This document shows, in pieces, positions 1 to 8,597 of a stretch of 64,000 nucleotides of DNA. Position numbers and translations under genes: made by a program. The stretch is from Bog-756 sp963837805 (GTDB taxonomy: Bacteria; Actinomycetota; Acidimicrobiia; Acidimicrobiales; RAAP-2), in assembly GCA_963837805.1 (NCBI GenBank), contig CAWIOU010000020.1:124001-188000 (forward strand), written 5' to 3'. Position 1 is the first letter of the stretch. Each line of letters starts with the position of its first letter. The notes below the pieces were generated by a model. That model was given only the letters and a program-made list of their open reading frames with translations. It was not told the DNA's origin and ran no database searches.

Positions 1-1381
1 TGTTGGCCAGCCACTCCCCCATGCGGCCGTCACGGATGTACTCGGGGTGCCACCCGATGGTCTGGTTCTGGGCCATCAGGTCGGTCTTGCGGTCCGAAGT
101 CCTGACGTACCAGCTGGGCTTGCCCCAGTAGATGAGCGGGGTGTCGCACCGCCAACAGTGGGGGTAGGTGTGGGTATAGGGGTGACGGCGGAACAACCGT
201 CCCTCGGCTTCCAGTCGATCGTTCACCACGCCGTTGACGTCGCGCACGGGCCGGCCGCTCAGCCACGCCACCGCATCGGTGAACCGGCCGTCAGGACCGA
301 CCGGGTTGAGGGTGGGCAGCCCGTTCTCCCGGCCCGCCTGCCGGTCGACCTCACCGAAGGCGGGGGCGAGATGGACCACCCCGGTCCCCTCGTCGGCCTC
401 GACGAAGGAGCCGGCCACCACCCGCCAGCCGTCGCCGCCTGCGGGGCCGGGAGGCGGTACCAGGTCGTCGAAGGGACGGAGGTAGCGGAGCCCGACCAGG
501 TCGCGCCCGGGGACGCGCCGGTCGATGACGGCATCCTCACCGAAGACATGGGGCACCAGATCGGCGGCCACGATGTCGTCACCGACCACCGCATAGTCGA
601 GGTCGGGTCCCACAGCGGCACCGGTGTTGGACAGCAGGGTCCACGGTGTCGTCGTCCACGCCATCAACGCCAGGCCGGTGAGGGTGTCTCGGCCCAGGAG
701 GGTCCGCAGCCGGGCGGCGGCCTCTCCGTCGTCGGTCAGCGGGAACAGGACGTAGGCCGACTCGTCGACGACGTCCCGGTAGACATCGGGCTGCCCCAGC
801 TCGTGGCTGCTCAAGGCGGTGCCGCAGCGGGGGCAGTACGGGACCACCTTGATGTCCTCGTACAGGAGCCCCTGGTCCCAGAGGTTCTTCAGGTTCCACC
901 ACACGGCCTCGACGTACTCGGGGGCGAACGTCCAGTAGGCGCTGTCACTGTCGATCCAGTAGCCGATCCGGTCGGTCAGTATCTTCCACTCGTCGACGTA
1001 ATTGCGTACCGACTGGCGGCAGAGGCGGGTGAACTCGGCGATCCCCACCTCGTTCTCGATCTGGTGCTTGGAGGTGATCCCGAGCTGGCGTTCTACCTCG
1101 ACCTCGACCGGCAGGCCGTGGGTGTCCCACCCGGCTTTGCGGGGCACGGCGTACCCCCGCATGGTCCGATAGCGGCAGAACAGGTCCTTGTAGACCCGGG
1201 CCCACACATGGTGCAGGCCGGGCCGCCCGTTGGCCGTCGGAGGTCCTTCGTAGAACACCCACTGCTCGGCACCGGCGCGGAGCTCGATGGACCGCTCGAA
1301 GACGCGGTGCCGGCGCCAGCGGGCCAGACCGTCGGCCTCGAGGGCGGTGAAATCGGCTTCGGCGGGTACCGGGCGGAACAA
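1..1381 (-). CDS. ileS: Isoleucyl-tRNA synthetase, N-terminal part (3' end beyond window)
   Basis: Charges tRNA(Ile) with isoleucine in the cytoplasm. The gene reads leftwards and leaves the window at base 1, so about 460 N-terminal residues are visible. TTG at 1381 is chosen as start: GAGAGGA lies 8 nt upstream and the family-typical FRPVPAEADF follows at once. The class I signature appears as GPPTANGRPGLHH (residues 46-58), the variant HIGH box of the eukaryal-like IleS common in actinobacteria. The editing-domain motif TTTPWTLLSN and a CPRCG pair follow. KMSKS would lie past the edge. It is divergent from mutM across 119 bp. Confidence 0.93.
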   Translation of the reverse strand, partial: MFRPVPAEADFTALEADGLARWRRHRVFERSIELRAGAEQWVFYEGPPTANGRPGLHHVWARVYKDLFCRYRTMRGYAVPRKAGWDTHGLPVEVEVERQLGITSKHQIENEVGIAEFTRLCRQSVRNYVDEWKILTDRIGYWIDSDSAYWTFAPEYVEAVWWNLKNLWDQGLLYEDIKVVPYCPRCGTALSSHELGQPDVYRDVVDESAYVLFPLTDDGEAAARLRTLLGRDTLTGLALMAWTTTPWTLLSNTGAAVGPDLDYAVVGDDIVAADLVPHVFGEDAVIDRRVPGRDLVGLRYLRPFDDLVPPPGPAGGDGWRVVAGSFVEADEGTGVVHLAPAFGEVDRQAGRENGLPTLNPVGPDGRFTDAVAWLSGRPVRDVNGVVNDRLEAEGRLFRRHPYTHTYPHCWRCDTPLIYWGKPSWYVRTSDRKTDLMAQNQTIGWHPEYIRDGRMGEWLAN

Positions 1382-1488
1382 CAGGTACGTCCTCTCGAGT
1401 CGGATCGGGCAGGTCGGAGCGGCGGTCGCGCCCGGGAGCTCCCGACCCTGGCGCAGGTGCGGACCAGATACTACGGGCGCAAAAGGTA

Positions 1489-1494
1489 GACAAT
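1489..1494 (+). promoter_or_regulatory. -10 box of leaderless mutM transcript
   Basis: GACAAT, inside TAGACAAT, ends 6 nt before the GTG start of mutM. No Shine-Dalgarno sequence lies between, so transcription probably starts at or next to the start codon. The same geometry recurs at many genes in this window. Confidence 0.55.
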
Positions 1495-1500
1495 TGCCCT

Positions 1501-2361
1501 GTGCCCGAACTACCCGAGGTCCAAGCCCTGACCGCCGCCCTCGACGCCCGGATGGTCGGCCTCCCGGTCGAGCGCTGCCAGCTGACCTCGTTCTCGGCCC
1601 TGAAGACGGTGCGCCCCGGCCTGGACGAACTGGTCGGCCGGATGATCACCGGCGTCGAGCGACGGGGCAAGTTCATCTGCATCGACGTCGACGGCCTGTG
1701 GCTGGTGGTCCACCTGGCCCGCGGCGGGTGGGTCAAGTGGTACGAGCGGGTGCCCGATACCGCCCTGCGTCCCGGCCGGAGCCCCATCGCCCTCCGGGTC
1801 AAACTGGGCGACGGAGCCGGCTTCGACATCACCGAGATGGGCACCGAGAAGCGGGTGGCCCTCTGGGTGGTGCTCTCGCCTGACGACGTCGAGCCCGTGG
1901 CCTCCCTCGGTGTCGACCCCCTGGGACCGGCATTCACCGTCGAGCGCTTCGAGGAGTTGCTACGCGGCACGTCGACCACCCTCAAGACGGCGCTCACCGC
2001 CCAGTCCCTCATCGCCGGCGTCGGCAACGCCTATTCGGACGAGGCCCTGCACCGGGCCCGTCTGTCCCCCTACAAGAAGACCACCGCGCTGGACGCCTCC
2101 GAGGTGGCCCGGCTGCACACCTCGCTGGTCGGGGTGCTCACCGATGCCCTCGAACGTTCGTCCGACCTCGAGCCCGCCGACCTCAAAGGGGACAAGAAGC
2201 GGGCCATGCAGGTCCACGGGCGCACCGGTGAGCCGTGCCCGGTCTGCGGCGACACCATCCGGCAGGTCTCGTTCGCCACCAAGTCGCTGCAGTACTGCCC
2301 GACCTGCCAGACCGGGGGCAAGCCGCTCGCCGATCGGAGGTTGTCCCGCCTCCTCAAGTGA
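1501..2361 (+). CDS. mutM: Fpg/Nei family DNA glycosylase
   Basis: Bifunctional DNA glycosylase/AP lyase that excises oxidised purines such as 8-oxoguanine in base excision repair. The start is GTG at 1501, which places the catalytic Pro directly after the initiator (PELPEVQALTAAL). RRGKF supplies the conserved lysine of the N-terminal beta-sandwich. The C-terminal zinc finger is complete: CPVCGDTI, then CPTC about 20 residues later, ending in the DNA-contacting RRLSRLLK. Length (286 aa) is normal. It resembles the actinobacterial 'zinc finger Fpg' group, so the exact lesion preference (Fpg or Nei) is not fixed by sequence alone. Confidence 0.88.
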   Translation: MPELPEVQALTAALDARMVGLPVERCQLTSFSALKTVRPGLDELVGRMITGVERRGKFICIDVDGLWLVVHLARGGWVKWYERVPDTALRPGRSPIALRVKLGDGAGFDITEMGTEKRVALWVVLSPDDVEPVASLGVDPLGPAFTVERFEELLRGTSTTLKTALTAQSLIAGVGNAYSDEALHRARLSPYKKTTALDASEVARLHTSLVGVLTDALERSSDLEPADLKGDKKRAMQVHGRTGEPCPVCGDTIRQVSFATKSLQYCPTCQTGGKPLADRRLSRLLK

Positions 2362-2679
2362 CCGGCCGCGGGCGTCGTCCCAGGGGAATACGACGGTTCG
2401 GGCATATCGAATTGGGGTAGCCGTGCGCCGGAGAAGGCCAGGTCAGGCGCCCGGAACGCGATCGCATCTGTCGTCTTCCGACGGCAAATTCCCTGGTTGG
2501 TCGGGCTCATTTCGGTGCCTGGGAGGCTGCCGACCAAATCGATCGACTATGTGCGGTAGCATCATCCCTAGTTCCACGCTAGATACATAGGAACACTGGC
2601 TGCGACCAGTCGTTCGAACTCTCCGGATGCGGGGCCGATCCGGGCTCGCACGCCGCGTCACCGACCTCAAGGGAGCACC
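2362..2679 (+). other. Intergenic region upstream of the ABC operon
   Basis: These 318 bp between mutM and the binding-protein gene hold no convincing gene. GTTCC and GGAAC half-sites face each other at 2571-2575 and 2590-2594. CTCAAGGGAGCACC just before 2680 provides the ribosome binding site of the next gene. The region presumably carries the operon promoter; I cannot assign a clear -35/-10 pair. Confidence 0.4.
2571..2594. promoter_or_regulatory. Inverted repeat GTTCC-N14-GGAAC
   Basis: A 5-bp inverted repeat with a 14-bp spacer sits about 85 nt upstream of the ABC transporter operon. An Rrf2-type regulator is encoded just after that operon, so this is a candidate operator. Five-base arms occur easily by chance, and nothing else supports it. 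Confidence 0.2.
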
Positions 2680-3777
2680 ATGCGTTCACACTTCCCCCGA
2701 TCGACAAGGAGCCGTCGGACGGCGGTCGCCGCCGCCGTCCTCGGGGTGGCGCTGCTGGCCGCCGCCTGCAGTTCGAACTCGTCCACCCCGACCACCACCG
2801 GGGGCGGGCAGAGCTCCACCACCTTGGGCGCGCCGGTCACCCTCCGACTCGGCTACCTCACCAATCTGACCCACGCGGCGGCCCTGGTCGGCGTGCAACA
2901 AGGCATCTTCAAGAAGAACCTTCCGAGCAACGTCACCCTGCAGCCCTCCACCTACAACGCCGGACCGGCCGAGGTCACCTCGCTGTTGGCCGGATCGCTC
3001 GATGCCGCCTACATGGGACCCAACTCGGCCATCACCGCCTACACCCAGTCGCACGGGCAGGCCATCAAGATCATCTCCGGGGCCACATCGGGTGGAGCCG
3101 CGTTGGTCGTCTCCTCGTCGATAACCTCGCCCAGCCAGCTCAAGGGCAAGACGATCGCCACCCCGCAGCTCGGTAACACCCAGGACGTGGCCCTGCGCAC
3201 CTGGCTCAAGATGAAGGGCCTCACCTTCCCCGGTCCCAACGGCGGCAGCGGCGAGGTGAACATCCTCCCTCAGGAGAACTCCACCACCCTGACCTCGTTC
3301 GAGGCCGGCAGCATCGCCGGCGCGTGGGTTCCCGAGCCCTGGGCCACCCGCATGGTCTCCGAGGGCCACGGGCACGTGCTGGTCAATGAGAAGACCCAGT
3401 GGCCCAGGGGCCAGTTCGCCACCACCGTGCTGGTGGTGAGCACGAGCTTCCTTTCCGCCCACCCGAGCGTGGTCGACGGGCTGCTCAAGGGGCAGCTGGC
3501 CACCACGGCGTTCCTCAGGGCCTCGCCGGCCAAGGCCCAGGCCGATGCCAACACCGCCTTGGCCGCGTTGACCGGCAAGGCCCTGAAGACCAGCGAACTG
3601 GCCACCGCGTGGTCGAACATGACCTTCACCAACGATCCCATCGCCTCGTCGATCCAGACCGACGTGGCCCACGCCAAGGCAGCCGGGTTCCAGACATCCA
3701 GCATCAAGGGGATCTTCGACCTCGGGCCCATCAACCATGTCCTGACCGCGCAAGGGAAGCCGACCCTGTCGGCGTGA
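2680..3777 (+). CDS. ABC transporter substrate-binding lipoprotein, SsuA/NrtA/TauA-like
   Basis: Extracytoplasmic solute receptor, 365 aa. The N-terminus is a lipoprotein signal: an Arg-rich start, the hydrophobic stretch AAVLGVALLAAAC and a Cys at about residue 30 for lipidation, then a Ser/Thr linker. The mature part begins LRLGYLTNLTHAAALVGVQQGIF, typical of the NMT1/SsuA-like fold that binds sulfonates, nitrate, taurine or thiamine precursors. The start has AAGGGAG just upstream. The next gene's GTG overlaps this stop. The ligand cannot be read from sequence; the adjacent Rrf2 regulator mildly favours a sulfur compound. Confidence 0.85.
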   Translation: MRSHFPRSTRSRRTAVAAAVLGVALLAAACSSNSSTPTTTGGGQSSTTLGAPVTLRLGYLTNLTHAAALVGVQQGIFKKNLPSNVTLQPSTYNAGPAEVTSLLAGSLDAAYMGPNSAITAYTQSHGQAIKIISGATSGGAALVVSSSITSPSQLKGKTIATPQLGNTQDVALRTWLKMKGLTFPGPNGGSGEVNILPQENSTTLTSFEAGSIAGAWVPEPWATRMVSEGHGHVLVNEKTQWPRGQFATTVLVVSTSFLSAHPSVVDGLLKGQLATTAFLRASPAKAQADANTALAALTGKALKTSELATAWSNMTFTNDPIASSIQTDVAHAKAAGFQTSSIKGIFDLGPINHVLTAQGKPTLSA

Positions 3778-4622
3778 CCGGCTCCGCCCCGGCTCCCACC
3801 CGGCTGACCAAGGCACGGGCCCCATCGGTCACCCTCACCGGGGTGTCCAAGCGGTACGGTGCCGGCCAGACGGCGGTGGTCGCCCTCCAGGACATCGCCC
3901 TGGGCGTCCGGCCCGGCGAGTTCGTCTGCCTGGTGGGAGCGTCGGGATGCGGCAAGACCACACTGCTCAACCTCGTCGCCGGGCTGGACCGACCTTCGCT
4001 GGGGGCGGTGGAGGTCACCGTGCCGGCGGGCTCCGACAACGGGGTGAGGAGCACGACGGAGTTCGCCGGCCGGGGAGAGGGTACCGGCACCGCCATGCTG
4101 TTCCAGGATTCGGCGCTCTTCCCCTGGCTCACCGTGTCGGCCAACGTGGAGCTGCCGCTCCGGCTCCGTGGTGTGGGCAGGGCCGAACGCCGGGCCATCT
4201 CCGACGACCTGCTCGAACGCGTCCACCTGGCCGGATTCGGACCCAAGCGGCCCCATGAACTCTCCGGCGGGATGCGCCAACGGGCCGCCTTGGCCCGCGC
4301 CCTGGCCCAGGACGCGGGTCTGCTGCTGATGGACGAGCCGTTCGGGGCACTCGACGCCATCACCCGCGACCTGCTCCACGACGAGCTCGAGTCGTTGTGG
4401 CTCGATCGCGGCTTCACCGTGCTCTTCGTGACCCACAACGTGCGGGAGGCGGCCCGCCTGGGTGACAGGATCGTGTTGCTCACCAGCCGGCCCGGTCGGG
4501 TGGCGGCCACCTATCAGGTGGAGCTGGCCCGTCCCCGCCGGATCGACTCCCCTGAAATCGCCGGACTGGCGGCCGCGGTGACCGACCAGTTGCGAGCCGA
4601 GGTGGGCCGCCATGGCCGTTGA
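3774..4622 (+). CDS. ABC transporter ATP-binding protein, SsuB/NrtD-like
   Basis: ATPase that drives the importer formed with the flanking genes. GTG at 3774 is chosen because it overlaps the previous stop (GTGA) and gives the usual short lead before VTLTGVSKRYG. Walker A is GASGCGKTTLLN, the Q-loop LFQDSALFPW, the signature LSGGMRQRAALARAL, Walker B LLLMDEPFGALDA and the H-loop FVTHNVREA. FPWLTV after the Q-loop is characteristic of the nitrate/sulfonate/taurine subfamily. Its 3' end overlaps the permease gene by 11 bp. Confidence 0.9.
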   Translation: MTGSAPAPTRLTKARAPSVTLTGVSKRYGAGQTAVVALQDIALGVRPGEFVCLVGASGCGKTTLLNLVAGLDRPSLGAVEVTVPAGSDNGVRSTTEFAGRGEGTGTAMLFQDSALFPWLTVSANVELPLRLRGVGRAERRAISDDLLERVHLAGFGPKRPHELSGGMRQRAALARALAQDAGLLLMDEPFGALDAITRDLLHDELESLWLDRGFTVLFVTHNVREAARLGDRIVLLTSRPGRVAATYQVELARPRRIDSPEIAGLAAAVTDQLRAEVGRHGR

Positions 4623-5529
4623 GCCACCCCTGACATCCGACCGCGACCACCTGGGCGCCACCGCAACCGCCGCCGCCCCCCCATCGCTCGACCAGGCCAT
4701 GGCCGGGCTGGACGCGCTGGACGAGGCCGGCCGATCGACCAGGCTGTCCTTCCCGCAACGCTTGTGGCGGGCCACGTGGCCCAAGCTGATCGCCTTCGGC
4801 CTCATCCTGTTCGTGTGGCAGATCGCGGTCTGGGTCCACTGGAAGCCCTACATCCTCCAGTCGCCGGCCACGGTGGCCCGACAGTTGTGGGAGCTGCTGG
4901 GCACGTCCTACTTCTGGCAGGCCTGCTGGGCCACCGCGCAGCAGGCGGTCCTGGGGTACGCCCTGGTCATCGTCATCGGCGGCATCGTCGGCACCGCCGT
5001 AGCCCGGCTGCGGGTGCTGCGGGCGGGCATCGGATCGCTGATCACCGGCATGCAGACGATGCCGTCGGTGCTCTGGTATCCGCTCAGCTTCATGGTCTTC
5101 GGAGCCAACGTGAGGGCGATCATCCTGATGATGGTGTTGGGCGCCGCCCCGGCCGTGGCCAACGGCTTCATCAGCGGTATCGACCAGGTCCCTCCCGGTC
5201 TGCTCCGGGTGGGCCGCATCCTCGGCGCCCACGGGCTGGCCCTCGAGCGCCACGTGGTCCTGCCGGCCGCCTTCCCGGGCGTGCTCGGTGGCCTGAAGCA
5301 GGGGTGGGCCTTCGCCTGGCACGCCCTGATGGCCGGCGAGTTCCTGGTGCTGGTCAACCCACTGAGCCTCGGCGGGCGCACGGTCAACGCCCTGACCCAG
5401 GGCGACTTCGCCGTGGTGGTGGCACTGATGATCGTCATCGTGTTCATCGGCATCATGGTCGACATCGCCTTCACCAGGGTCGACCTCTCCGTCCGACGGC
5501 GCTACGGCCTGTTGGAGACCGCCGCCTGA
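4612..5529 (+). CDS. ABC transporter permease, SsuC/TauC-like
   Basis: Membrane subunit of the importer, 305 aa, with about six predicted transmembrane helices starting near residue 60 (LIAFGLILFVWQIAVWVHW). The EAA loop is recognisable in GLLRVGRILGAHGLALERHV, followed by LPAAFPGVLGGLKQGWAFAW, where it docks to the ATPase. ATG at 4612 lies inside the end of the ATPase gene, so the two are translationally coupled. The first 55 residues are hydrophilic and longer than usual. Confidence 0.88.
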   Translation: MAVEPPLTSDRDHLGATATAAAPPSLDQAMAGLDALDEAGRSTRLSFPQRLWRATWPKLIAFGLILFVWQIAVWVHWKPYILQSPATVARQLWELLGTSYFWQACWATAQQAVLGYALVIVIGGIVGTAVARLRVLRAGIGSLITGMQTMPSVLWYPLSFMVFGANVRAIILMMVLGAAPAVANGFISGIDQVPPGLLRVGRILGAHGLALERHVVLPAAFPGVLGGLKQGWAFAWHALMAGEFLVLVNPLSLGGRTVNALTQGDFAVVVALMIVIVFIGIMVDIAFTRVDLSVRRRYGLLETAA

Positions 5530-5564
5530 ATCCGCCACTCCGCCACGGAGCAGGCAACCTCTGA

Positions 5565-5570
5565 CAGAAT
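5565..5570 (+). promoter_or_regulatory. -10 box of leaderless Rrf2 gene
   Basis: CAGAAT, inside GACAGAAT, ends 6 nt before the GTG at 5577. No ribosome binding site is present, which suggests a leaderless mRNA and a promoter separate from the ABC operon. Confidence 0.45.
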
Positions 5571-5576
5571 CCCCTT

Positions 5577-6032
5577 GTGTACATCTCTGCCAAGGTCGAC
5601 TACGCGGTGCGGGCCCTGTGCACCCTGGCCGACGCCGGTGAGCGTCCGGTCACAGCCGAATCGCTGGCCAGTTCGCAGCGCCTGCCGGCCAAATTCCTCG
5701 AGAGCATCCTCAACGACATGCGTCGGGCCGGCCTCCTCCTCAGCCAGCGAGGGGCCGAAGGCGGTTACCGACTGTCCCGCCCCGCCTCGTCGATCACCGT
5801 GGCGGACGTCATCCGCCCGCTCGACGGCCCCCTGGCCGAGGTGCGGGGACTCAGACCCGAGGCGGCCAGCTACGAGGGATCGGCGGAGCATCTCCAGTCC
5901 GTCTGGGTGGCGGTGCGGGCCAGCCTGCGGTCGGTCCTCGAACACGTGACCATCGCCGACATCGCCACCGGGGATCTTCCCAAGTCGGTCGTGAAGCTGA
6001 CGGCCGAACCGGACGCCTGGACCTCCCACTGA
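5577..6032 (+). CDS. Rrf2 family transcriptional regulator
   Basis: DNA-binding regulator, 151 aa. The Rrf2 winged-helix start VYISAKVDYAVRALCTLADA, the recognition region LPAKFLESILNDMRRAGLL and the wing RGAEGGYRLSRP are all present. The three spaced cysteines that bind Fe-S in IscR and NsrR are absent, so an Fe-S cluster is unlikely; CymR-like members without a cluster control sulfur metabolism. The gene starts 47 bp after the ABC permease, which suggests it governs that importer (inference from position). The start is GTG 5577, with a -10 box 6 nt upstream. Confidence 0.88.
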   Translation: MYISAKVDYAVRALCTLADAGERPVTAESLASSQRLPAKFLESILNDMRRAGLLLSQRGAEGGYRLSRPASSITVADVIRPLDGPLAEVRGLRPEAASYEGSAEHLQSVWVAVRASLRSVLEHVTIADIATGDLPKSVVKLTAEPDAWTSH

Positions 6033-6065
6033 GCGCGGGCTGATCCATCGGCTCGGGTCGCGCCC

Positions 6066-6071
6066 TACGCT
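6066..6071 (+). promoter_or_regulatory. -10 box of leaderless MFS gene
   Basis: TACGCT followed by 6 nt and the ATG at 6078. This is the recurrent leaderless layout of the window, with no Shine-Dalgarno. Confidence 0.5.
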
Positions 6072-6077
6072 GCCCTG

Positions 6078-7604
6078 ATGGATTCGGGAACGGTCGGCAC
6101 GGTGGATCTGGCGGCCGAGCAGGCCAGGGTGAAGAAGGCCGACAACCTGGTGCTGGCCATCGTCTGCCTGGCCCAGTTCATGGTCGTCCTCGACATTTCG
6201 ATCGTCAATGTGGCGTTGCCCTCCATCCAGAAGAGCCTGGGGTTCAGCGCGGCAAATCTCCAGTGGGTGGTGACCGCGTACTCCCTCACCTTCGGCGGTC
6301 TGCTGCTGCTCGGGGGCCGGCTGGCCGATCTGTTCGGGAGGCGCCGGATCCTGCTGCTGGGACTGATCCTGTTCACCGGGGCCAGCCTGATCGGCGGGTT
6401 CGCCCAGAATCAGGAGACCCTGATCGCGGCCCGGGCCCTGCAGGGCGTCGGTGCCGCCGTGCTCTCCCCGGCCACGCTGACCATCCTCACCGTGACCTTC
6501 ACCGAGCAGAAGGCGAGGGCCAAGGCGCTCGGTGTCTGGAGTGCGGTGGCCGCCGGAGGTGGGGCCGCAGGCGCGCTGTTCGGGGGATTCCTGACCCAGT
6601 ACCTGTCATGGCGATGGATCCTCTTCGTCAACGTTCCCATCGGGATCGTCCTGTTCTTCTTCGCCCGGCTGTTCCTGGTGGAGTCGCGTGCCGAGGGACC
6701 CCGGCGGCGGCTGGACATCTTCGGGTCGATCACCGTGACCGCCGGACTGCTGGCGCTGGTGTACACGATCGTCCACACCGACCAGGTGGCGTGGACCTCG
6801 TCGTCGACCCTCATCACGGGGGCCATCGCCCTGGTCCTGCTGGGCACATTCGTGATCATCGAGGCCGCCCTGGCCGACCACCCGCTGGTGCCGCTCCGCC
6901 TCTTCCGCTCACGGGCGCTCACCGGAGCCAACCTGGTGATGTTCTGCTTCGGGGTGGCCATGTTCGCCATGTGGTTCTTCCTCTCCCTCTACCTCCAGCA
7001 GGTGCTGGGCTACGACCCGGTGATCACCGGCCTCACCTTCCTGCCCCAGACGGCGGCCATCGCCGTCGGCGCCACCATCGCCGGACGGATGGCCCCGAGG
7101 GTCGGCCCCCGGAACGTGCTCATCACCGGGGCGCTGCTCTCCGCCGGAGGTCTCTACTGGCTGTCGTTCATCCAGGTCGGGGACAGCTACTGGACAGGAG
7201 CGTGCGGCGGCGGGATCATGGCCACGTTCGGCATGGGGCTGGCCTTCACCCCGATCGCCCTGTCCGCCACCGGCGGGGTGCGCCGCGAAGAGGCCGGCCT
7301 GGCTTCGGGCCTGGTCAACAGCAGCCGCCAGATCGGGGCCTCCCTGGGATTGGCCGTCCTCTCGACGGTGGCCGCCTCCGACATCGCCTCGCAGCTGGCC
7401 GGCCAGACCGTCACCCCCGAGTTACGGAAAGCGGCGATGACCGCCGGCTACGCCCGGGGGTTCCTCATCGCCTCGGTGGCCGCGCTGGCCGGCGGACTCC
7501 TGGCCTTGATCATCCCGAGGACGGTGGCCGTCGGCTCGGCCCCGGTCGCGGCCCCGGCGTCATCCGGCCCGGACGTACCCGCGGTTCAGCTGGCCGAGCG
7601 CTGA
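6078..7604 (+). CDS. MFS exporter, DHA2 (EmrB/QacA) family, 14 TM
   Basis: Proton-driven drug/metabolite exporter of the inner membrane, 508 aa, the usual length for 14-helix DHA2 transporters. Helix 1 reads VLAIVCLAQFMVVLDISIVN, where the Asp of motif D1 is typical of the family. The loop 2-3 motif A is GGRLADLFGRRRILL, and motif C appears as ARALQGVGAAVLSPATL. A hydrophilic Ala/Pro tail ends the protein. Its last 19 bp overlap the convergent yihY gene. The substrate is unknown. Confidence 0.88.
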   Translation: MDSGTVGTVDLAAEQARVKKADNLVLAIVCLAQFMVVLDISIVNVALPSIQKSLGFSAANLQWVVTAYSLTFGGLLLLGGRLADLFGRRRILLLGLILFTGASLIGGFAQNQETLIAARALQGVGAAVLSPATLTILTVTFTEQKARAKALGVWSAVAAGGGAAGALFGGFLTQYLSWRWILFVNVPIGIVLFFFARLFLVESRAEGPRRRLDIFGSITVTAGLLALVYTIVHTDQVAWTSSSTLITGAIALVLLGTFVIIEAALADHPLVPLRLFRSRALTGANLVMFCFGVAMFAMWFFLSLYLQQVLGYDPVITGLTFLPQTAAIAVGATIAGRMAPRVGPRNVLITGALLSAGGLYWLSFIQVGDSYWTGACGGGIMATFGMGLAFTPIALSATGGVRREEAGLASGLVNSSRQIGASLGLAVLSTVAASDIASQLAGQTVTPELRKAAMTAGYARGFLIASVAALAGGLLALIIPRTVAVGSAPVAAPASSGPDVPAVQLAER

Positions 7605-8597
7605 GCGGCGGCCCGGCCCGCTTCCGCCAATGGTTCCGGTTCACTCTCCGCCGGACCGTCCTCCCCGCCGTCGGCCCGGTCCCGGGTGTCGCGCAGTGAC
7701 CGGGGCCAGAGGTGCCGGGTCACCACCACGTTGAACTCGGAGGCGTAGACCGTCACGATCGAGCCGAGGGCCAGCCACCAGATGAGTCCGAGGACGGTGG
7801 CGAAGGTGCCGTAGAGGTTGGAGAGATGGCGGAGCTGGTGACTGACCAGCATCGCCCCGGCGAACTGCAGCGCCGTCCACCCCGCGCTGCCGATGACCGC
7901 TCCGGGCCAGACCGCCCGCTTCCCCTCCGGGATCCGCACCACGACGGCGAACCCGCCCCAGTACATGAAGAAGTTGACCACCAGGGACAGCACCAGGCCG
8001 ATCCAGGCGGAGAACGCACCCAGCCGGCCGAAGGCTCCGAGGCCGGCCAGCGCCCCGCCGGCGATGAACCCGGCGCCGAGCACGACGAGGAACCCGGCCG
8101 CCCGCGGGAGCCGAGCGCGAGAATCTCGGGAGCTGGCTGCGCCCGATCCCCCACACCGCGGCCATCATCACCTGGGCACTGCGGCTCAGCTTCATGCTCC
8201 CGTAGGCCAGCCAGATCAACCCGACGGTCGCGGCCAGCACATTTCTCGTCGACAACTGGCGGACGTTGTTCCTGAGGTCGGAGCCGACCACGGGGAACTG
8301 GCGAAGGGCCGAGTTGATGACGTCGTCCTGCAGTGACGGGTGCCCGGCCAGAACGATGCCCACCGCGGTGACCAGTACCAGCAGGAGCGGGAAGACGGAG
8401 AGGAAGGCGGCATAGGAGATCTGTCCGGCCAGCCGCCCGGCCTGATCGTCGGCGTACTTGCGGAAGACGGCACTGGGCACGGCGGTGGCCCGATGCCGCT
8501 GTTGGAGGCTGTCGGCCCGGGCGATCAGCGCCGAGGTCGACTGGGCCAGGCGACTTCGTCCACCGTCGGTCGGCGACGCCGGCGGGCGTTCACCCAC
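7586..8597 (-). CDS. yihY: YihY/BrkB-type membrane protein (frameshifted)
   Basis: Polytopic inner-membrane protein of the YihY/BrkB family, whose role is unknown (once mis-assigned as RNase BN). The first part, from GTG 8597, carries RKYADDQAGRLAGQISYAAF and AATVGLIWLAYGSMKLSRSA, ending near AAVWGIGRSQLP. The rest, with AGAMLVSHQLRHLSNLYGTF and GLIWWLALGSIVTVYASEFN, lies one frame over, so a single extra base sits at about 8100-8137. Both halves are well conserved, which favours a sequence error over a dead gene. The 5' end overlaps the acyl-CoA synthetase gene by 8 bp. Confidence 0.75.

Noticed and set aside
2600..2625. GTTCGAACT resembling a tRNA T-loop
   Set aside because: No acceptor stem, anticodon arm or D-arm can be built around it on either strand.
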